Below, piece after piece: positions 28,364 to 36,509 of a DNA stretch of 61,835 nucleotides; within the stretch, counting starts at the first letter, position 1, and every line of letters begins with the position of its first letter. A model generated the notes under the pieces. The model searched no databases. It had not been told where the DNA came from and saw only the letters and a list, made by a program, of their open reading frames with translations. Location: the IMG/VR virus record IMGVR_UViG_3300032291_002198, positions 1-61,835 of that record; one strand, given 5' to 3'. Made by a program: the position numbers and the translations under genes. The DNA is from a virus.

Positions 28364-28567
28364 ATGGAATGGGAATACTACACCAATCCGAGCAAGAAAA
28401 TTCAAATTGACGGCCTTCTTGAGAGGGCAGCTTCGGTATTCGCTAACTGCGATTCTACCTCAGAAGCACGTGCTGAAGCACGTCGTCAAGAGAAGAAAAT
28501 CTTGAGCGAGATTGCTAAGATTGATGCCCTCTTCGCTGAGCGATGCGGGTGCAACGAGCTATACTAA
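28364..28567 (+). CDS. Small helical protein, unknown
   Basis: ATG 28364 is the first ATG after a strong promoter and gives 67 aa. The open frame extends upstream only through the promoter. The sequence is helical and charged (EARAEARRQEKKILSEIAKID) with a Cys pair near the end (RCGCNELY). It converges with and overlaps the minus-strand glycosyltransferase gene by 9 nt. Having its own consensus promoter suggests early or strong expression. No family is recognised. Confidence 0.6.
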   Translation: MEWEYYTNPSKKIQIDGLLERAASVFANCDSTSEARAEARRQEKKILSEIAKIDALFAERCGCNELY

Positions 28568-29524
28568 GCCCTTTAGTCGCTCCTTGTTGATTTGGGAGAT
28601 ATCGTAGTGCTTCTTGCAGTACTCGTATAGCTCCCCGCCAAGGTTTTGCGCTTTTTCCAACGTCATATCAGCAACAGCTTTCCTCCACTCCTCAGGCGTG
28701 GAGCAGAGTATTCCTGTCTTGTTGTGGATGATAGCCTGCTTGTATGGCGTTGTATTTGAGGCAATGATTGCCGTCTTGGTGTACCCTGCCTCAACCACCT
28801 TTAGGTCCGACTTGCATCGGTTGAACTTGTTGTTCAAGAGCGGAGCCAGAGCCACATCAAAGTGGCGATAGAGCTGCGCGTATAGGTGGATGTCAAGGGG
28901 GTACATTGTGTACTTGGCCCGAAGGATGTCTGGGTAGTCCATCAGGTTCATGCAGTACAGCTCATGATTCTCAAAAGTGACCCCCATTGAAAGAAGGTCA
29001 TTGCGGTGGCCATTGGCTCCGATGTATCCAAAGCGAACAAGTCCTTTTGGATTCGGGTCTTTCTCTTGTTCAGCCCACTGCTTTTCTTGCTCGTATACCG
29101 TGTTGGGGATTACGCGGTATACAGCGTTCTTATTCACCTTTCGCATCTTGTGCGCAAGGGTTTCAGATGGAGTCCATATCTCGTCAGCAATACGGATGCT
29201 TGCAAGAATCTCCCCAGATACTTGCTTCTTGTAGTGTTCCTTTGCTGGATTGTCGTCTGGAAGTTCCCAGAAGTCGTCGTTGTCAAGGATTAGCTTGACC
29301 TTGTGCTTCTTGAGCCACTTCTTGAACTCGATGTAGTTGGAAACGGTACACCGACGAGAAACGATGACAGAGCCAACCTTGGTCATGTCAAACTCCTTAA
29401 GCTCATTGAAGCTTGAGAAGAAGTGGATGTTGACACCCTCCTCCGCTTTGAGGCGGAGGAATGGAGTCATCAGTCTGTGGTAGTTGATGCCGTTTAGGCC
29501 GTCAAGAAATATCAGCGTTATCAT
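28559..29524 (-). CDS. GT4-like glycosyltransferase
   Basis: The 321-aa product from ATG 29524 begins MITLIFLDGLNGINYHRL, and an upstream in-frame start at 29560 would overlap the neighbour more. It has a Rossmann-like N-terminal half (KLILDNDDFWELPDD; ADEIWTPSETLAHKM) and a C-terminal donor-binding half (VRFGYIGANGHRND; FDVALAPLLNN; KVVEAGYTKTAIIASN), as in GT-B fold GT4 enzymes. It closes the long minus-strand operon. The substrate is unknown; host surface glycan, phage DNA or virion protein are all possible. Confidence 0.8.
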   Translation of the reverse strand: MITLIFLDGLNGINYHRLMTPFLRLKAEEGVNIHFFSSFNELKEFDMTKVGSVIVSRRCTVSNYIEFKKWLKKHKVKLILDNDDFWELPDDNPAKEHYKKQVSGEILASIRIADEIWTPSETLAHKMRKVNKNAVYRVIPNTVYEQEKQWAEQEKDPNPKGLVRFGYIGANGHRNDLLSMGVTFENHELYCMNLMDYPDILRAKYTMYPLDIHLYAQLYRHFDVALAPLLNNKFNRCKSDLKVVEAGYTKTAIIASNTTPYKQAIIHNKTGILCSTPEEWRKAVADMTLEKAQNLGGELYEYCKKHYDISQINKERLKGLV

Positions 29525-29729
29525 CGTGGTATTCCAGTAATGCTGAGCGAACCATGTCAAACTCGTTATCTATTTCTCTCTTGAACTTGCGTATGGTATT
29601 ATGAAGCCTATCAGCGTCAGTCCGCGCTGTTCCGCCTTCGTCGTGTAGGCTTTCATACAGGAGTGTGGCTGCGTTTGCCATCCTCGATGTCGCCATAAAG
29701 TAGGTCTTACTCAGTTCCTCTTTGTCCAT
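29502..29729 (-). CDS. Small helical protein, unknown
   Basis: The 75-aa charged helical product begins MDKEELSKTYFMATSRMANAA and overlaps both the RusA-like gene upstream (23 nt) and the glycosyltransferase downstream (23 nt). Such tight packing supports a real gene. No domain is recognised. Confidence 0.6.
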   Translation of the reverse strand: MDKEELSKTYFMATSRMANAATLLYESLHDEGGTARTDADRLHNTIRKFKREIDNEFDMVRSALLEYHDDNADIS

Positions 29730-30078
29730 GTGAGATGATGGTTGCTATGAATTGCTCTTTAGGTAAACTCGGGTCGTATCTTGTTTCCTGTGAAAGATAA
29801 TACTTTGGAGTGTCGTCAGGAATATGGCCGTGATTACGTAGATAATCCGCAAGAAACTTGCTACAACAAATAGCGTTATCAACGTCATAGCGGCAATTGT
29901 AACGAACAGCAATAGACATTCGTTCCATGCGAAATTTACCAAATGGAGCAAGTGCCGCAGCGATGGCTTTCCAGTATGTATCCTTGTGTTTTTTTCTGAC
30001 CATGAAGTGCCTTCCCGCATAATATGCGTTAAGGCTTGGCGGCTTCGGTAGTATAATCTCAATGGTCTCATTGTTCAC
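29707..30078 (-). CDS. RusA-family Holliday junction resolvase
   Basis: The 123-aa product shows the RusA pattern: LPKPPSLNAYYAGRHF at the N-terminus, then RYDVDNAICCSKFLADYL and GHIPDD, providing the conserved acidic residues that bind Mg2+ and cut four-way junctions. Length is normal for RusA. It lies five nt downstream of the primase-helicase and is part of the replication/recombination operon. It would resolve recombination intermediates before packaging. Confidence 0.85.
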   Translation of the reverse strand: MNNETIEIILPKPPSLNAYYAGRHFMVRKKHKDTYWKAIAAALAPFGKFRMERMSIAVRYNCRYDVDNAICCSKFLADYLRNHGHIPDDTPKYYLSQETRYDPSLPKEQFIATIISHGQRGTE

Positions 30079-30083
30079 CTCAT

Positions 30084-31868
30084 CTAAGGTAGAACAATCC
30101 GACTAGAATTCAAATGCATAGGAGTGAAAGTTTTTGCCCCAAACAATGGATACATTCCAGTTCGGTCGTTGTTGAGCTGAAACACAACTGGTTGGTCAAA
30201 TGGAGTAGGAGAACCACCGGTCTCAGTATTGCGAACCTTTCGCACGTGTATCTCTGTGCGGTAGCGCATCTCTGGTTCTGGGTGCAAAACCTTGCGGTGA
30301 AACGTAACGAATGAATCAGCACGGTTGACCCACTTGCCCCCGCCTTCAGTGTCTTCGGCAAACGGAGCCACCGGGAGTCCATCGGGGCCCTTTCTACGTA
30401 CAGCTTCTGTGATGGCGTGCGTATTCACCCATACGGCCATATCGTTCTGCGTAGCGAAGGTTAGGAACTCGGAAGCTGCCTCGTAGTGGTATTCGTGTGA
30501 TGTGATTCCAGAGCTGTTCTTTCCTACGGAAATTTTCAAGCTGTTGTATGGGTCAATCAGGTATCCATCGTATCGCTCTTGCCGTACCAACTTTTCAGCA
30601 AAAACCATCAGGTCTGCATAGCTGTACACCTGCGCATTGCTGATGATGGTGAAGTGCTTGTTCACCCATTTGAAGGCTTCTGTTCGTTCTTCGTGGCGCA
30701 TCATGTCAATTGGCTTGTCAAGAAGGAACTCCATAAGGCGCATCTTGAACGATGCGGTCTTGTTCTCGCTTGAGTAGACAACCCAACGCCACCCATGCAG
30801 GACAGATGATGAGACCATAAGGAACTGCGCCATGGTGGTCTTACCCACGTTGCTGTGTCCGTTGATGATGGTAAACTCCTTCTTAAGCAAGAAGTGCTTG
30901 TCAAGCCATTCAAATCCAGTGCTGAGTCCACGTATGATTTCTCCCTTGGCGAATTTCTCAATCCAGTTGTAGTCGGAATCATCGGATGAGATGAACGACA
31001 TATCTCCGTCGTTGATTTGCATCTCTCTGCGGATGCGTGCCTCATCTTCAATTACATCTCGGATTGGCATTTGCTTTCCTTCCAGGATGCCATCCTTGAT
31101 GGTGTTACGTGCGTTAGCTAAGTCATCTACATTTTCCTTCTTTTGGATTTCACGTAGTAGAACTCGCTCGGCTTCGTCCTCCTCCATCCGACCGGCGGCA
31201 ATATAGCCGCCGCAAAGGATGGCTGCCCGTAGTAGTGTGATATGCTTTTCTCCGTCTTGCGCACGGCGTACCATTCGCGCTACAACGTTTAGCTTCTCGT
31301 AGTCGGTATGTAGTTCTTGAATTTGCGCTACCTGCTTCTCTTGTTGTTCACGCAACATACCCCCGAATACCTTGCTGTCGGGGTTGTGTACCAGCTCTGG
31401 GTCATAGCTCTCAAAACACGCACGAGATTCGTTAACTCCCGACGGGTCAGCCAGGAGTCCATAGGTGCTATCAAAGTACGTCTGGAGCGACCTAAAGTGC
31501 TCCCTGTGCCTCTCTGGGTTGCTTATCTTGACGAGGGCTTTCAGGCCCTCGCCAGATGGGGATATCCAGCAGGCAAAAACATATTCGTCCGTGGATAGAA
31601 GAGCCTTTGATGCTTCTGCGTTTACATGGTCAAAATCAAGTACGATTAGTCCGCTGTGCGCTTCAAGCGCATCGTCCCTTCTTGTGGTAAATACGCCAGA
31701 GAAAAGAGTTACTGGAAGTGAGCGCTTAAGCTCGGAGTTCCCGGCGCGTATTGCCAGGATGTTCTCCATGCTTCTCCCACTTACAATGCGCTCAAGGGCA
31801 ACATCGACATCTATGTAGTACGGCTCATCCGTCTTGGTGACGGATTGGAACATTGTAATGTTACTCAT
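30084..31868 (-). CDS. Primase-helicase: BT4734/VirE-type N-terminus plus DnaB/RecA-type ATPase
   Basis: The 594-aa product has an N-terminal PrimPol-like region (residues about 45-170) with V-L-D-F-D-H at 76-81 and SPSGEGLKALV near 103, as in the BT4734/VirE_N family typical of Bacteroidota. Residues 200-265 resemble a primase C-terminal helical linker. The C-terminal ATPase has Walker A GHSNVGKTT (337-345), Walker B YLIDPYN (436-442) and VNTHAITEA (491-499). It would prime and unwind phage DNA. No DNA polymerase gene is visible, so host polymerase is presumably recruited. Leader AATTCAAATG precedes the start. Confidence 0.85.
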   Translation of the reverse strand: MSNITMFQSVTKTDEPYYIDVDVALERIVSGRSMENILAIRAGNSELKRSLPVTLFSGVFTTRRDDALEAHSGLIVLDFDHVNAEASKALLSTDEYVFACWISPSGEGLKALVKISNPERHREHFRSLQTYFDSTYGLLADPSGVNESRACFESYDPELVHNPDSKVFGGMLREQQEKQVAQIQELHTDYEKLNVVARMVRRAQDGEKHITLLRAAILCGGYIAAGRMEEDEAERVLLREIQKKENVDDLANARNTIKDGILEGKQMPIRDVIEDEARIRREMQINDGDMSFISSDDSDYNWIEKFAKGEIIRGLSTGFEWLDKHFLLKKEFTIINGHSNVGKTTMAQFLMVSSSVLHGWRWVVYSSENKTASFKMRLMEFLLDKPIDMMRHEERTEAFKWVNKHFTIISNAQVYSYADLMVFAEKLVRQERYDGYLIDPYNSLKISVGKNSSGITSHEYHYEAASEFLTFATQNDMAVWVNTHAITEAVRRKGPDGLPVAPFAEDTEGGGKWVNRADSFVTFHRKVLHPEPEMRYRTEIHVRKVRNTETGGSPTPFDQPVVFQLNNDRTGMYPLFGAKTFTPMHLNSSRIVLP

Positions 31869-32146
31869 TTGAATTCCTTATCGTAGTCTTTTTCTTTGTG
31901 ATGAAACGAACGGGATATTGGCTTACTATCAAATATCTTGATGACTCGGAAGTTGTGCACAATCTTGTTGCCCAATACTGCCGCGCGTAGCGAATCCATT
32001 ATCTCTTTTGACTTATTCATTGAGAGTAAGTCCTTTGCCCTTGATACTATTTGAATGGGCACCTCTTGGGTGCCCTTCGTGTTTGATATAAGGTTCTTTC
32101 CTTTCTTGGTGTGCCAGAATACCTGCAACTTGTGCAGATATATCAT
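31865..32146 (-). CDS. Hypothetical protein upstream of primase-helicase
   Basis: From ATG 32146 the product is 93 aa, beginning MIYLHKLQVFWHTKKGK. A longer frame to 32194 would run into the sulfotransferase gene. It is basic with mixed strand/helix character and overlaps the primase-helicase start (ATGA). No family is recognised. A role as DNA-binding accessory to replication is possible but unsupported. Confidence 0.6.
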   Translation of the reverse strand: MIYLHKLQVFWHTKKGKNLISNTKGTQEVPIQIVSRAKDLLSMNKSKEIMDSLRAAVLGNKIVHNFRVIKIFDSKPISRSFHHKEKDYDKEFK

Positions 32147-32156
32147 TTGGCCAAGG

Positions 32157-32807
32157 CTATCGGAAGTCGTATCCGAATCTGAGGAAGTCTGCATGGTATA
32201 GTGCGCTGATAAGAAGTTTTGCCTCGTCGTCCAACTTTAGCCTTTCCGAAAAGCTTCTGTTTTCTTTCTCAGGCTTCTTTTCTAAAGCCATGCCGATAGC
32301 GTTTGCTGCTACCGCCATATCCACATCAAAGTCCTCAAGCTTTCCAACGAAGTCAATGTCATCTGGAACCCAGGCTGATTGCGTTACCATTGTTTCATGT
32401 TTGTCGCCGAGGTAATTTCCATGGTGCCAAAACTGCATCATTGACGCATGAGCAAACGCTTTTGCTCCATTGATGGTGCCATCCCATGGCTCTGGAAGTG
32501 CATGATTTTCTTGTAAAATTTCATGCACTCCCCACACGTCGTCAAGTTGATACTTCATGTGGTCAGCATAGCTGCTCAGGAACCACGTGTATGGATTTCG
32601 CACAAAGGTGAACTTGAAGTACGAGTTCCATCGTTCTTCTCCAGCCATAGCGCGTACCGAATTGGGACCGAAGTGCCCATAGGGCGGTGTGCTGTTGTCT
32701 GAGCTTATGCAGTCTGGGTCGGCCGCAATCAACAGATTCTCCACGGTGGTACTCCCGGTCTTGGGAATGCGAATGAAGATGCACTTGTATTTGTCTGAGA
32801 TTATCAT
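32157..32807 (-). CDS. Sulfotransferase (PAPS-dependent, Sulfotransfer_2-like)
   Basis: The 216-aa product contains the 5'-phosphosulfate loop FIRIPKTGSTTVENLL at residues 11-26 and the 3'-phosphate motif FTFVRNPYTWFLSSYA near residue 68, both diagnostic of PAPS sulfotransferases. A conserved-looking late segment has FVGKLEDFDVD. No signal peptide or TM is seen, so it is cytoplasmic. Phage sulfotransferases have no well-established role. Substrates could be host capsule/LPS sugars, the phage appendage or a metabolite. It overlaps the DnaA-domain gene start region (ATGA). Confidence 0.85.
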   Translation of the reverse strand: MIISDKYKCIFIRIPKTGSTTVENLLIAADPDCISSDNSTPPYGHFGPNSVRAMAGEERWNSYFKFTFVRNPYTWFLSSYADHMKYQLDDVWGVHEILQENHALPEPWDGTINGAKAFAHASMMQFWHHGNYLGDKHETMVTQSAWVPDDIDFVGKLEDFDVDMAVAANAIGMALEKKPEKENRSFSERLKLDDEAKLLISALYHADFLRFGYDFR

Positions 32808-33301
32808 ACCAAAGACACCGATATCAATTCAAGGTTGTCTACTTCGTTAACCGATTCATATAGGTAGATAGAGTCGGCTATTGAAGAGGACATCACGATT
32901 ACCTGGTGCATACTTGCATCACCCGTGAGACTCTTGTAGGTTAGCTTGTAGTTGTTGAACTTCTTGTTGTAGTCCAGCTCTTTCCGCATCTTGAACAAAA
33001 TAGATGCGCCTTCTTGGTAAGCCGTAGCATACTTTGGGTATAGCCACTTACCTCTTTCCGACTTCTCCATAAGCTCATCATGGCGATTCACATGGAACAG
33101 AGATGTTGCATGAGTTTTGCCAAAAACATCTGCGATTTCCAATAAGGTCATGGAAGTCGTTTCCCGTAGGTATGCGTATATCATCCTGCGGCAATCAATA
33201 AGCGTTCTCCTTCTGGTGTCAGAAAACAGCATCTCAATGTTGACATCGTTCACCATTGCAAACGTGTCTATGGTCTTTTCAATTATCTTTTCTCGTTTCA
33301 T
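32804..33301 (-). CDS. DnaA C-terminal-domain-like DNA-binding protein
   Basis: Residues about 30-78 read RRRTLIDCRRMIYAYLRETTS, then MTLLEIADVFGKTHATSLFHVNRHDEL. This is the layout of DnaA domain IV: an arginine-led helix, then the helix-turn-helix ending in the basic signature normally written DHSTV. The AAA+ part of DnaA is absent. The remaining ~85 residues are unassigned. It may bind DnaA-box-like sequences to mark a phage origin or to interfere with host initiation. It lies in the replication operon between sulfotransferase and FkbM genes. Confidence 0.7.
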   Translation of the reverse strand: MKREKIIEKTIDTFAMVNDVNIEMLFSDTRRRTLIDCRRMIYAYLRETTSMTLLEIADVFGKTHATSLFHVNRHDELMEKSERGKWLYPKYATAYQEGASILFKMRKELDYNKKFNNYKLTYKSLTGDASMHQVIVMSSSIADSIYLYESVNEVDNLELISVSLV

Positions 33302-33855
33302 TTTCTCAAATCAATTGCATACAAATCGTCTTTCTCTTGGTATACTAAGTAGTCGCGCTCCTCAAGGAGAGCGACGGCTGCACTTTTGTTCTTTCCAAGG
33401 TGCTTTGTTTCCGCCTTGATGAGCTTGGGTCGCAATGGCCCTTCATAGATGACCATTTGGAGTATTACCCAATCGTGACCTTCCGTGTCAATCTTCAGGA
33501 AATCAATTCTCTTGACCTCATGTATGAACATCAGTTCCGAGTATGGAATCGTGGCTACACGAACCGTTTCCAATAGGTCTCTGTTTGCTTCTATCACGTA
33601 TTCACCAAATGAACTCATGCCGCTAAAGTCTCGGTCTTTACTACATAGGTCTTCATTGTACACGTACATATCCCTGAAGGATGAGCGCACATCAATTGCG
33701 CGATTGACGTATTGTACTCCGGGATGCTTTTCCAACCTGTCAAGGTACTTTTGGATTGGCTCAACGATAAGTCCGCCCCACCCCTTCAGTGCGAGGCCAT
33801 TGAGCGTCCCGAAGTCGCAGCTACCTATCTCTACGAAGAACTTAGAATCGCTCAT
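33298..33855 (-). CDS. FkbM-family SAM-dependent methyltransferase
   Basis: From ATG 33855 the 185-aa product starts MSDSKFFVEIGSCDFGTL (SAM-binding motif I) and has IDFLKIDTEGHDWVILQ, the hallmark acidic motif of FkbM methyltransferases. The family O-methylates sugars or small molecules. An upstream start at 33888 would add 11 residues inside the preceding gene. With sulfotransferase and glycosyltransferase genes nearby it suggests glycan tailoring. Confidence 0.82.
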   Translation of the reverse strand: MSDSKFFVEIGSCDFGTLNGLALKGWGGLIVEPIQKYLDRLEKHPGVQYVNRAIDVRSSFRDMYVYNEDLCSKDRDFSGMSSFGEYVIEANRDLLETVRVATIPYSELMFIHEVKRIDFLKIDTEGHDWVILQMVIYEGPLRPKLIKAETKHLGKNKSAAVALLEERDYLVYQEKDDLYAIDLRK

Positions 33856-34306
33856 AGTAGGTAAGGTTGTCGTATTCGTTAGGGCCAAAGTATACCCATG
33901 CCGTGATGGGCGTGTCTATCTCTTGGATGGTAACGCTAATCTCTCGGCGGCGATACCAATCTGGATGCCCCTCAAGCATATCCAACTTGCGTAGCGTGTC
34001 TTTGTTGACCAGGTACAGCTCAACCTCTACGTTGTGCCCTTGGTTCTTTTTGTACAGCAAGAACGGAAGTCCTCCGCTACGAATGATTAGTGGGAATTTT
34101 TCGGTGGTGTTCCCCTTGCCAACCATTGTAGCTTTCTCAAGGAGTATGTTGTTTCCATACCCGCTCTTTAGCGTGCCATATACTGCGACAGCGATATCGT
34201 TGTCTAAGCTATTATGTTCCCGTTGCATACCAGAAGATTTAGATAGTACTCCAGATACTCCTTTGTCCCGCTCATTATTGGTTTCTTTCCCCATGTTAGT
34301 TTCCAT
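33842..34306 (-). CDS. Gamma-glutamylcyclotransferase-like protein (AIG2/GGCT)
   Basis: The 154-aa product has VAVYGTLKSGYGNN (residues 41-53), the BtrG/GGCT substrate loop, E96 in VEVELYLV at the catalytic position, and KLDMLEGHPDWYRR. About 38 N-terminal residues precede the domain and ATG at residue 27 is an alternative start. GGCT enzymes remove gamma-glutamyl groups as 5-oxoproline. In phages they occur with amidoligase and glutamine amidotransferase genes, both of which are on the same strand here (42885 and 41924), so they may form one pathway. Confidence 0.82.
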   Translation of the reverse strand: METNMGKETNNERDKGVSGVLSKSSGMQREHNSLDNDIAVAVYGTLKSGYGNNILLEKATMVGKGNTTEKFPLIIRSGGLPFLLYKKNQGHNVEVELYLVNKDTLRKLDMLEGHPDWYRRREISVTIQEIDTPITAWVYFGPNEYDNLTYYERF

Positions 34307-34351
34307 TGATTTGAATTTTCATCATACGTGATTTGATATAACTGATAGAAA

Positions 34352-34543
34352 TCACTTCGTCTTTTCCCCTGCTTCATCTGCTTTCCTGTTTATCCAACGA
34401 ACATACATCTTTGAAGCGACAGCAAGTCGCTGAGGCGGGAACTTGTAAATGCTTTTGAGTCTTGCTTGTGCAATCCTCATGAATTGGTTCATTTCGTCTT
34501 CGTTCTTCTTGAGGAAGAACTGCTGAAGGTCATATAGTGTCAT
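34352..34543 (-). CDS. Small basic helical protein
   Basis: The 63-aa product (MTLYDLQQFFLKKNEDEMNQ start) is predicted helical and basic toward the C-terminus. It overlaps the upstream nuclease-like gene by four bases (ATGA). No family is recognised. Confidence 0.55.
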   Translation of the reverse strand: MTLYDLQQFFLKKNEDEMNQFMRIAQARLKSIYKFPPQRLAVASKMYVRWINRKADEAGEKTK

Positions 34544-34989
34544 AGTAAGTCAACTGCTTTGATTAGAACACCACGCGAAGTATTCTCATCTCCGCCCGGC
34601 ACATCCTTACGCTCATACTTAGTTCTGCATAAGTCCTTCAACCTCTTGGTTGAAATGATAACCAAGTACAGAATATCATCTTCTTCCATGAAGACTTCGT
34701 TCTCCTTGTGTCGGCATCCTTTCTCGGATGCCGCAATCAGAACCCAGTAGTCTGCTTCTGTCGTGGCTATGCCTGACGGGCGCCCGCGCGAGGAGTACTC
34801 AATGTAGAAGTTTCCAGTTCGGTGCGTTGCAAAGTCGAGCTTGACCTCAACGGTTGTGTTGCCGAGCAGCTTGCCAAGGAGTAGCTCGCTCATTTTGCCG
34901 ACGCGCAGGTCATGACGGAAATCAGAATTGTATTCCACGAAAAAAGAAAGAGATGATAGTGAAAAGAAAGAGCGGCCGCCATGCCCCAC
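34540..34989 (-). CDS. Putative PD-(D/E)XK-type nuclease domain protein
   Basis: The product contains DFRHDLRVGK, then TTVEVKLDFA, GNFYIEYSSRGRPSG and TTEADYW. The E-x-K after a beta-strand and the NFYIEY..GRPSGI pattern recall small phage proteins with a PD-(D/E)XK-like fold. Up to 149 aa if ATG 34989 is used; GTG 34938 (FVEYNSD region) would remove a Ser/Phe-rich N-terminus that looks non-conserved. A DNA-processing role would suit the neighbouring exonuclease and SSB-like genes. The specific activity is not established. Confidence 0.55.
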   Translation of the reverse strand: MGHGGRSFFSLSSLSFFVEYNSDFRHDLRVGKMSELLLGKLLGNTTVEVKLDFATHRTGNFYIEYSSRGRPSGIATTEADYWVLIAASEKGCRHKENEVFMEEDDILYLVIISTKRLKDLCRTKYERKDVPGGDENTSRGVLIKAVDLL

Positions 34990-35045
34990 CGGAACAACCT
35001 ACTGCATGGCGTAACCAACTTGCTGCCGCTACATTCTTTTGCTAT

Positions 35046-35312
35046 TTAGAAGGGTAGGTCGTCGTCGCGGTGCATTTTAGCCTTGCTCGCAGCAGGCTTT
35101 GAAGCGGCCGCAGCGTGCGGATTGAATACACTCACGAACGCAGAGTCGTCCGTCTTGATAACGAAGTCAAGGTTCACGCTTCCGCGAGCGGTCACGTACT
35201 TCTTGAGCTCATCAAGCTGTTCGGTCTTGAACGAGATTGAGTACTTGCGTGTGCCGGAATCGTAAGTCTTAAGCTCGCCTACGTATCCGATATAGATGTC
35301 TTTCTTTTCCAT
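35046..35312 (-). CDS. SSB-like single-stranded DNA-binding protein
   Basis: The 88-aa product has a short beta-rich N-terminal part (YIGYVGELKTYDSGTRKYSISFK; FVIKTDDSAFVSVF) followed by an Ala/Lys linker and the acidic C-terminal tip DDDLPF, which matches the SSB tail that recruits partner proteins. It sits directly downstream of the RecE-like exonuclease gene. It is shorter than a full OB-fold SSB, so it is likely a divergent phage version. Start at ATG 35312 is preferred to 35324. Confidence 0.7.
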   Translation of the reverse strand: MEKKDIYIGYVGELKTYDSGTRKYSISFKTEQLDELKKYVTARGSVNLDFVIKTDDSAFVSVFNPHAAAASKPAASKAKMHRDDDLPF

Positions 35313-35324
35313 TTTGATTGACAA

Positions 35325-36110
35325 TTAAATTTCCCCTTCAAGGTAGAACGAAGCCGATGGCTTGTCCTTTTCAAAGTGCTCTCGGATGGTGTTAATCGCC
35401 CGATTGAACTTCTCCTCACCGAAGCGAAGGGTTTGCTCCGATGCTTTGTATACGGCAGGTACATACGGGAAAGACTTCTCTTGGGCAACCCAGTAGAAGT
35501 CCTCGTATCCGAAGACCTTGCAGTAAAGGTACGCTTGAATATCGTACCCTAAATATCTTACGTCAGAACGAAACACTGACATTGAACGTGTTGTCTTGGA
35601 GTCGGAGATGAATCCGTCTCCTTTGCAGTCAAGGAATCCCCTGAAAGGGATTCCGTCTACCTCCTCATTGAACTCTACCTGGTAGTCTCCACTCAGGTAT
35701 ATTTCCACAATGCCACAATCATTCAGGCGTGTAACCATGTCAATGATTTGCTGATGGTCTTCAAGGCTCAAGATGGCACGGTTGCCAATAGATGCGTCCA
35801 TTTCGTTCTTCCACTCTTTGTAGATACTCGTAGCTCGTGGGCTCTTGGCTCCATCAGCCAACAGCTTAGATACTATCTCGGTATCATCCATCACGAAGAA
35901 GCGTTCATCAAACGCTTCGGGGGTAAATAGCTGGCAGTCGTATGCGCTGCCAAACTGCAACGCCTCGCTGTCCTTCTTGAGCTTGCCCATCATGTACATC
36001 TCAAAGAGCGCGATGTCTTGTAGCGCGTACTTGATGGAGCTGTATGATAGATATGGCTTACCAGTGCGTTCAATCATCTGGCGAATCCACTTGTCTTTCT
36101 TCTTAGCCAT
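35325..36110 (-). CDS. RecE/lambda-exo-like PD-(D/E)XK exonuclease (DUF3799-like)
   Basis: The 261-aa product has LSYSSIKYALQDIALFEMYM and ALQFGSAYDCQLFTPEAF near the N-terminus, then the catalytic core FRGFLDCKGDG with D161, ISDSKTTRS with D170-x-K172, and YDIQAYLYC. This is the arrangement of RecE-type exonucleases (GxxD...DxKTT...Q..Y). It would resect dsDNA ends to give 3' ssDNA for the annealing protein at 38130. It overlaps the next upstream gene by 8 nt. Confidence 0.83.
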   Translation of the reverse strand: MAKKKDKWIRQMIERTGKPYLSYSSIKYALQDIALFEMYMMGKLKKDSEALQFGSAYDCQLFTPEAFDERFFVMDDTEIVSKLLADGAKSPRATSIYKEWKNEMDASIGNRAILSLEDHQQIIDMVTRLNDCGIVEIYLSGDYQVEFNEEVDGIPFRGFLDCKGDGFISDSKTTRSMSVFRSDVRYLGYDIQAYLYCKVFGYEDFYWVAQEKSFPYVPAVYKASEQTLRFGEEKFNRAINTIREHFEKDKPSASFYLEGEI

Positions 36111-36357
36111 TGTGGTACTTGTTGCTTATTGAATTGTACGCGCCTTGAAGCTGGTCAGCAACCTCTTTTGCCTGCTTGGTTTCTATCATGTCCACAATGC
36201 TGATTGCTTTCTCAAGTTCTTCCATTGCCGTAACCATAGCTGGCACGTTGTATGAGCTGCCGTAGTTAGACATGATTCGGCTGCCAAGCATTTCGGCTTC
36301 CTTCTTCTTGATGTGTGGATGCTCCTTGAAATACTCAAGGTATTCTGATGGCTTCAT
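36103..36357 (-). CDS. Small helical protein, unknown
   Basis: The 84-aa charged helical product begins MKPSEYLEYFKEHPHIKKKE, is preceded by the leader AAATTCAAATG and overlaps neighbours on both sides (8 nt downstream, 4 nt upstream). It could pair with the exonuclease. No family is recognised. Confidence 0.6.
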   Translation of the reverse strand: MKPSEYLEYFKEHPHIKKKEAEMLGSRIMSNYGSSYNVPAMVTAMEELEKAISIVDMIETKQAKEVADQLQGAYNSISNKYHNG

Positions 36358-36509
36358 TTGAATTTCTCTATGATTAAACTAAGTGCGTTGACATATCCCT
36401 CCCAGTACTTGGCCTCGGTATCTCTACGGCTGTACAAACATACGTTCCGATTGTATTGCGCCTTCTTGTATTGCTCAAGAATATCCTGAGATATGCTAAT
36501 CTTTTCCAT
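36354..36509 (-). CDS. Short ORF of 51 aa, unknown
   Basis: ATG 36509 to TGA 36354 encodes MEKISISQDILEQYKKAQ and ends SLIIEKFK, 51 aa. It overlaps the next start as ATGA and the previous gene by 14 nt, filling what would be a gap. Helical and aromatic-rich (AKYWEGYVNAL). The tight packing is the main evidence. Confidence 0.6.
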   Translation of the reverse strand: MEKISISQDILEQYKKAQYNRNVCLYSRRDTEAKYWEGYVNALSLIIEKFK

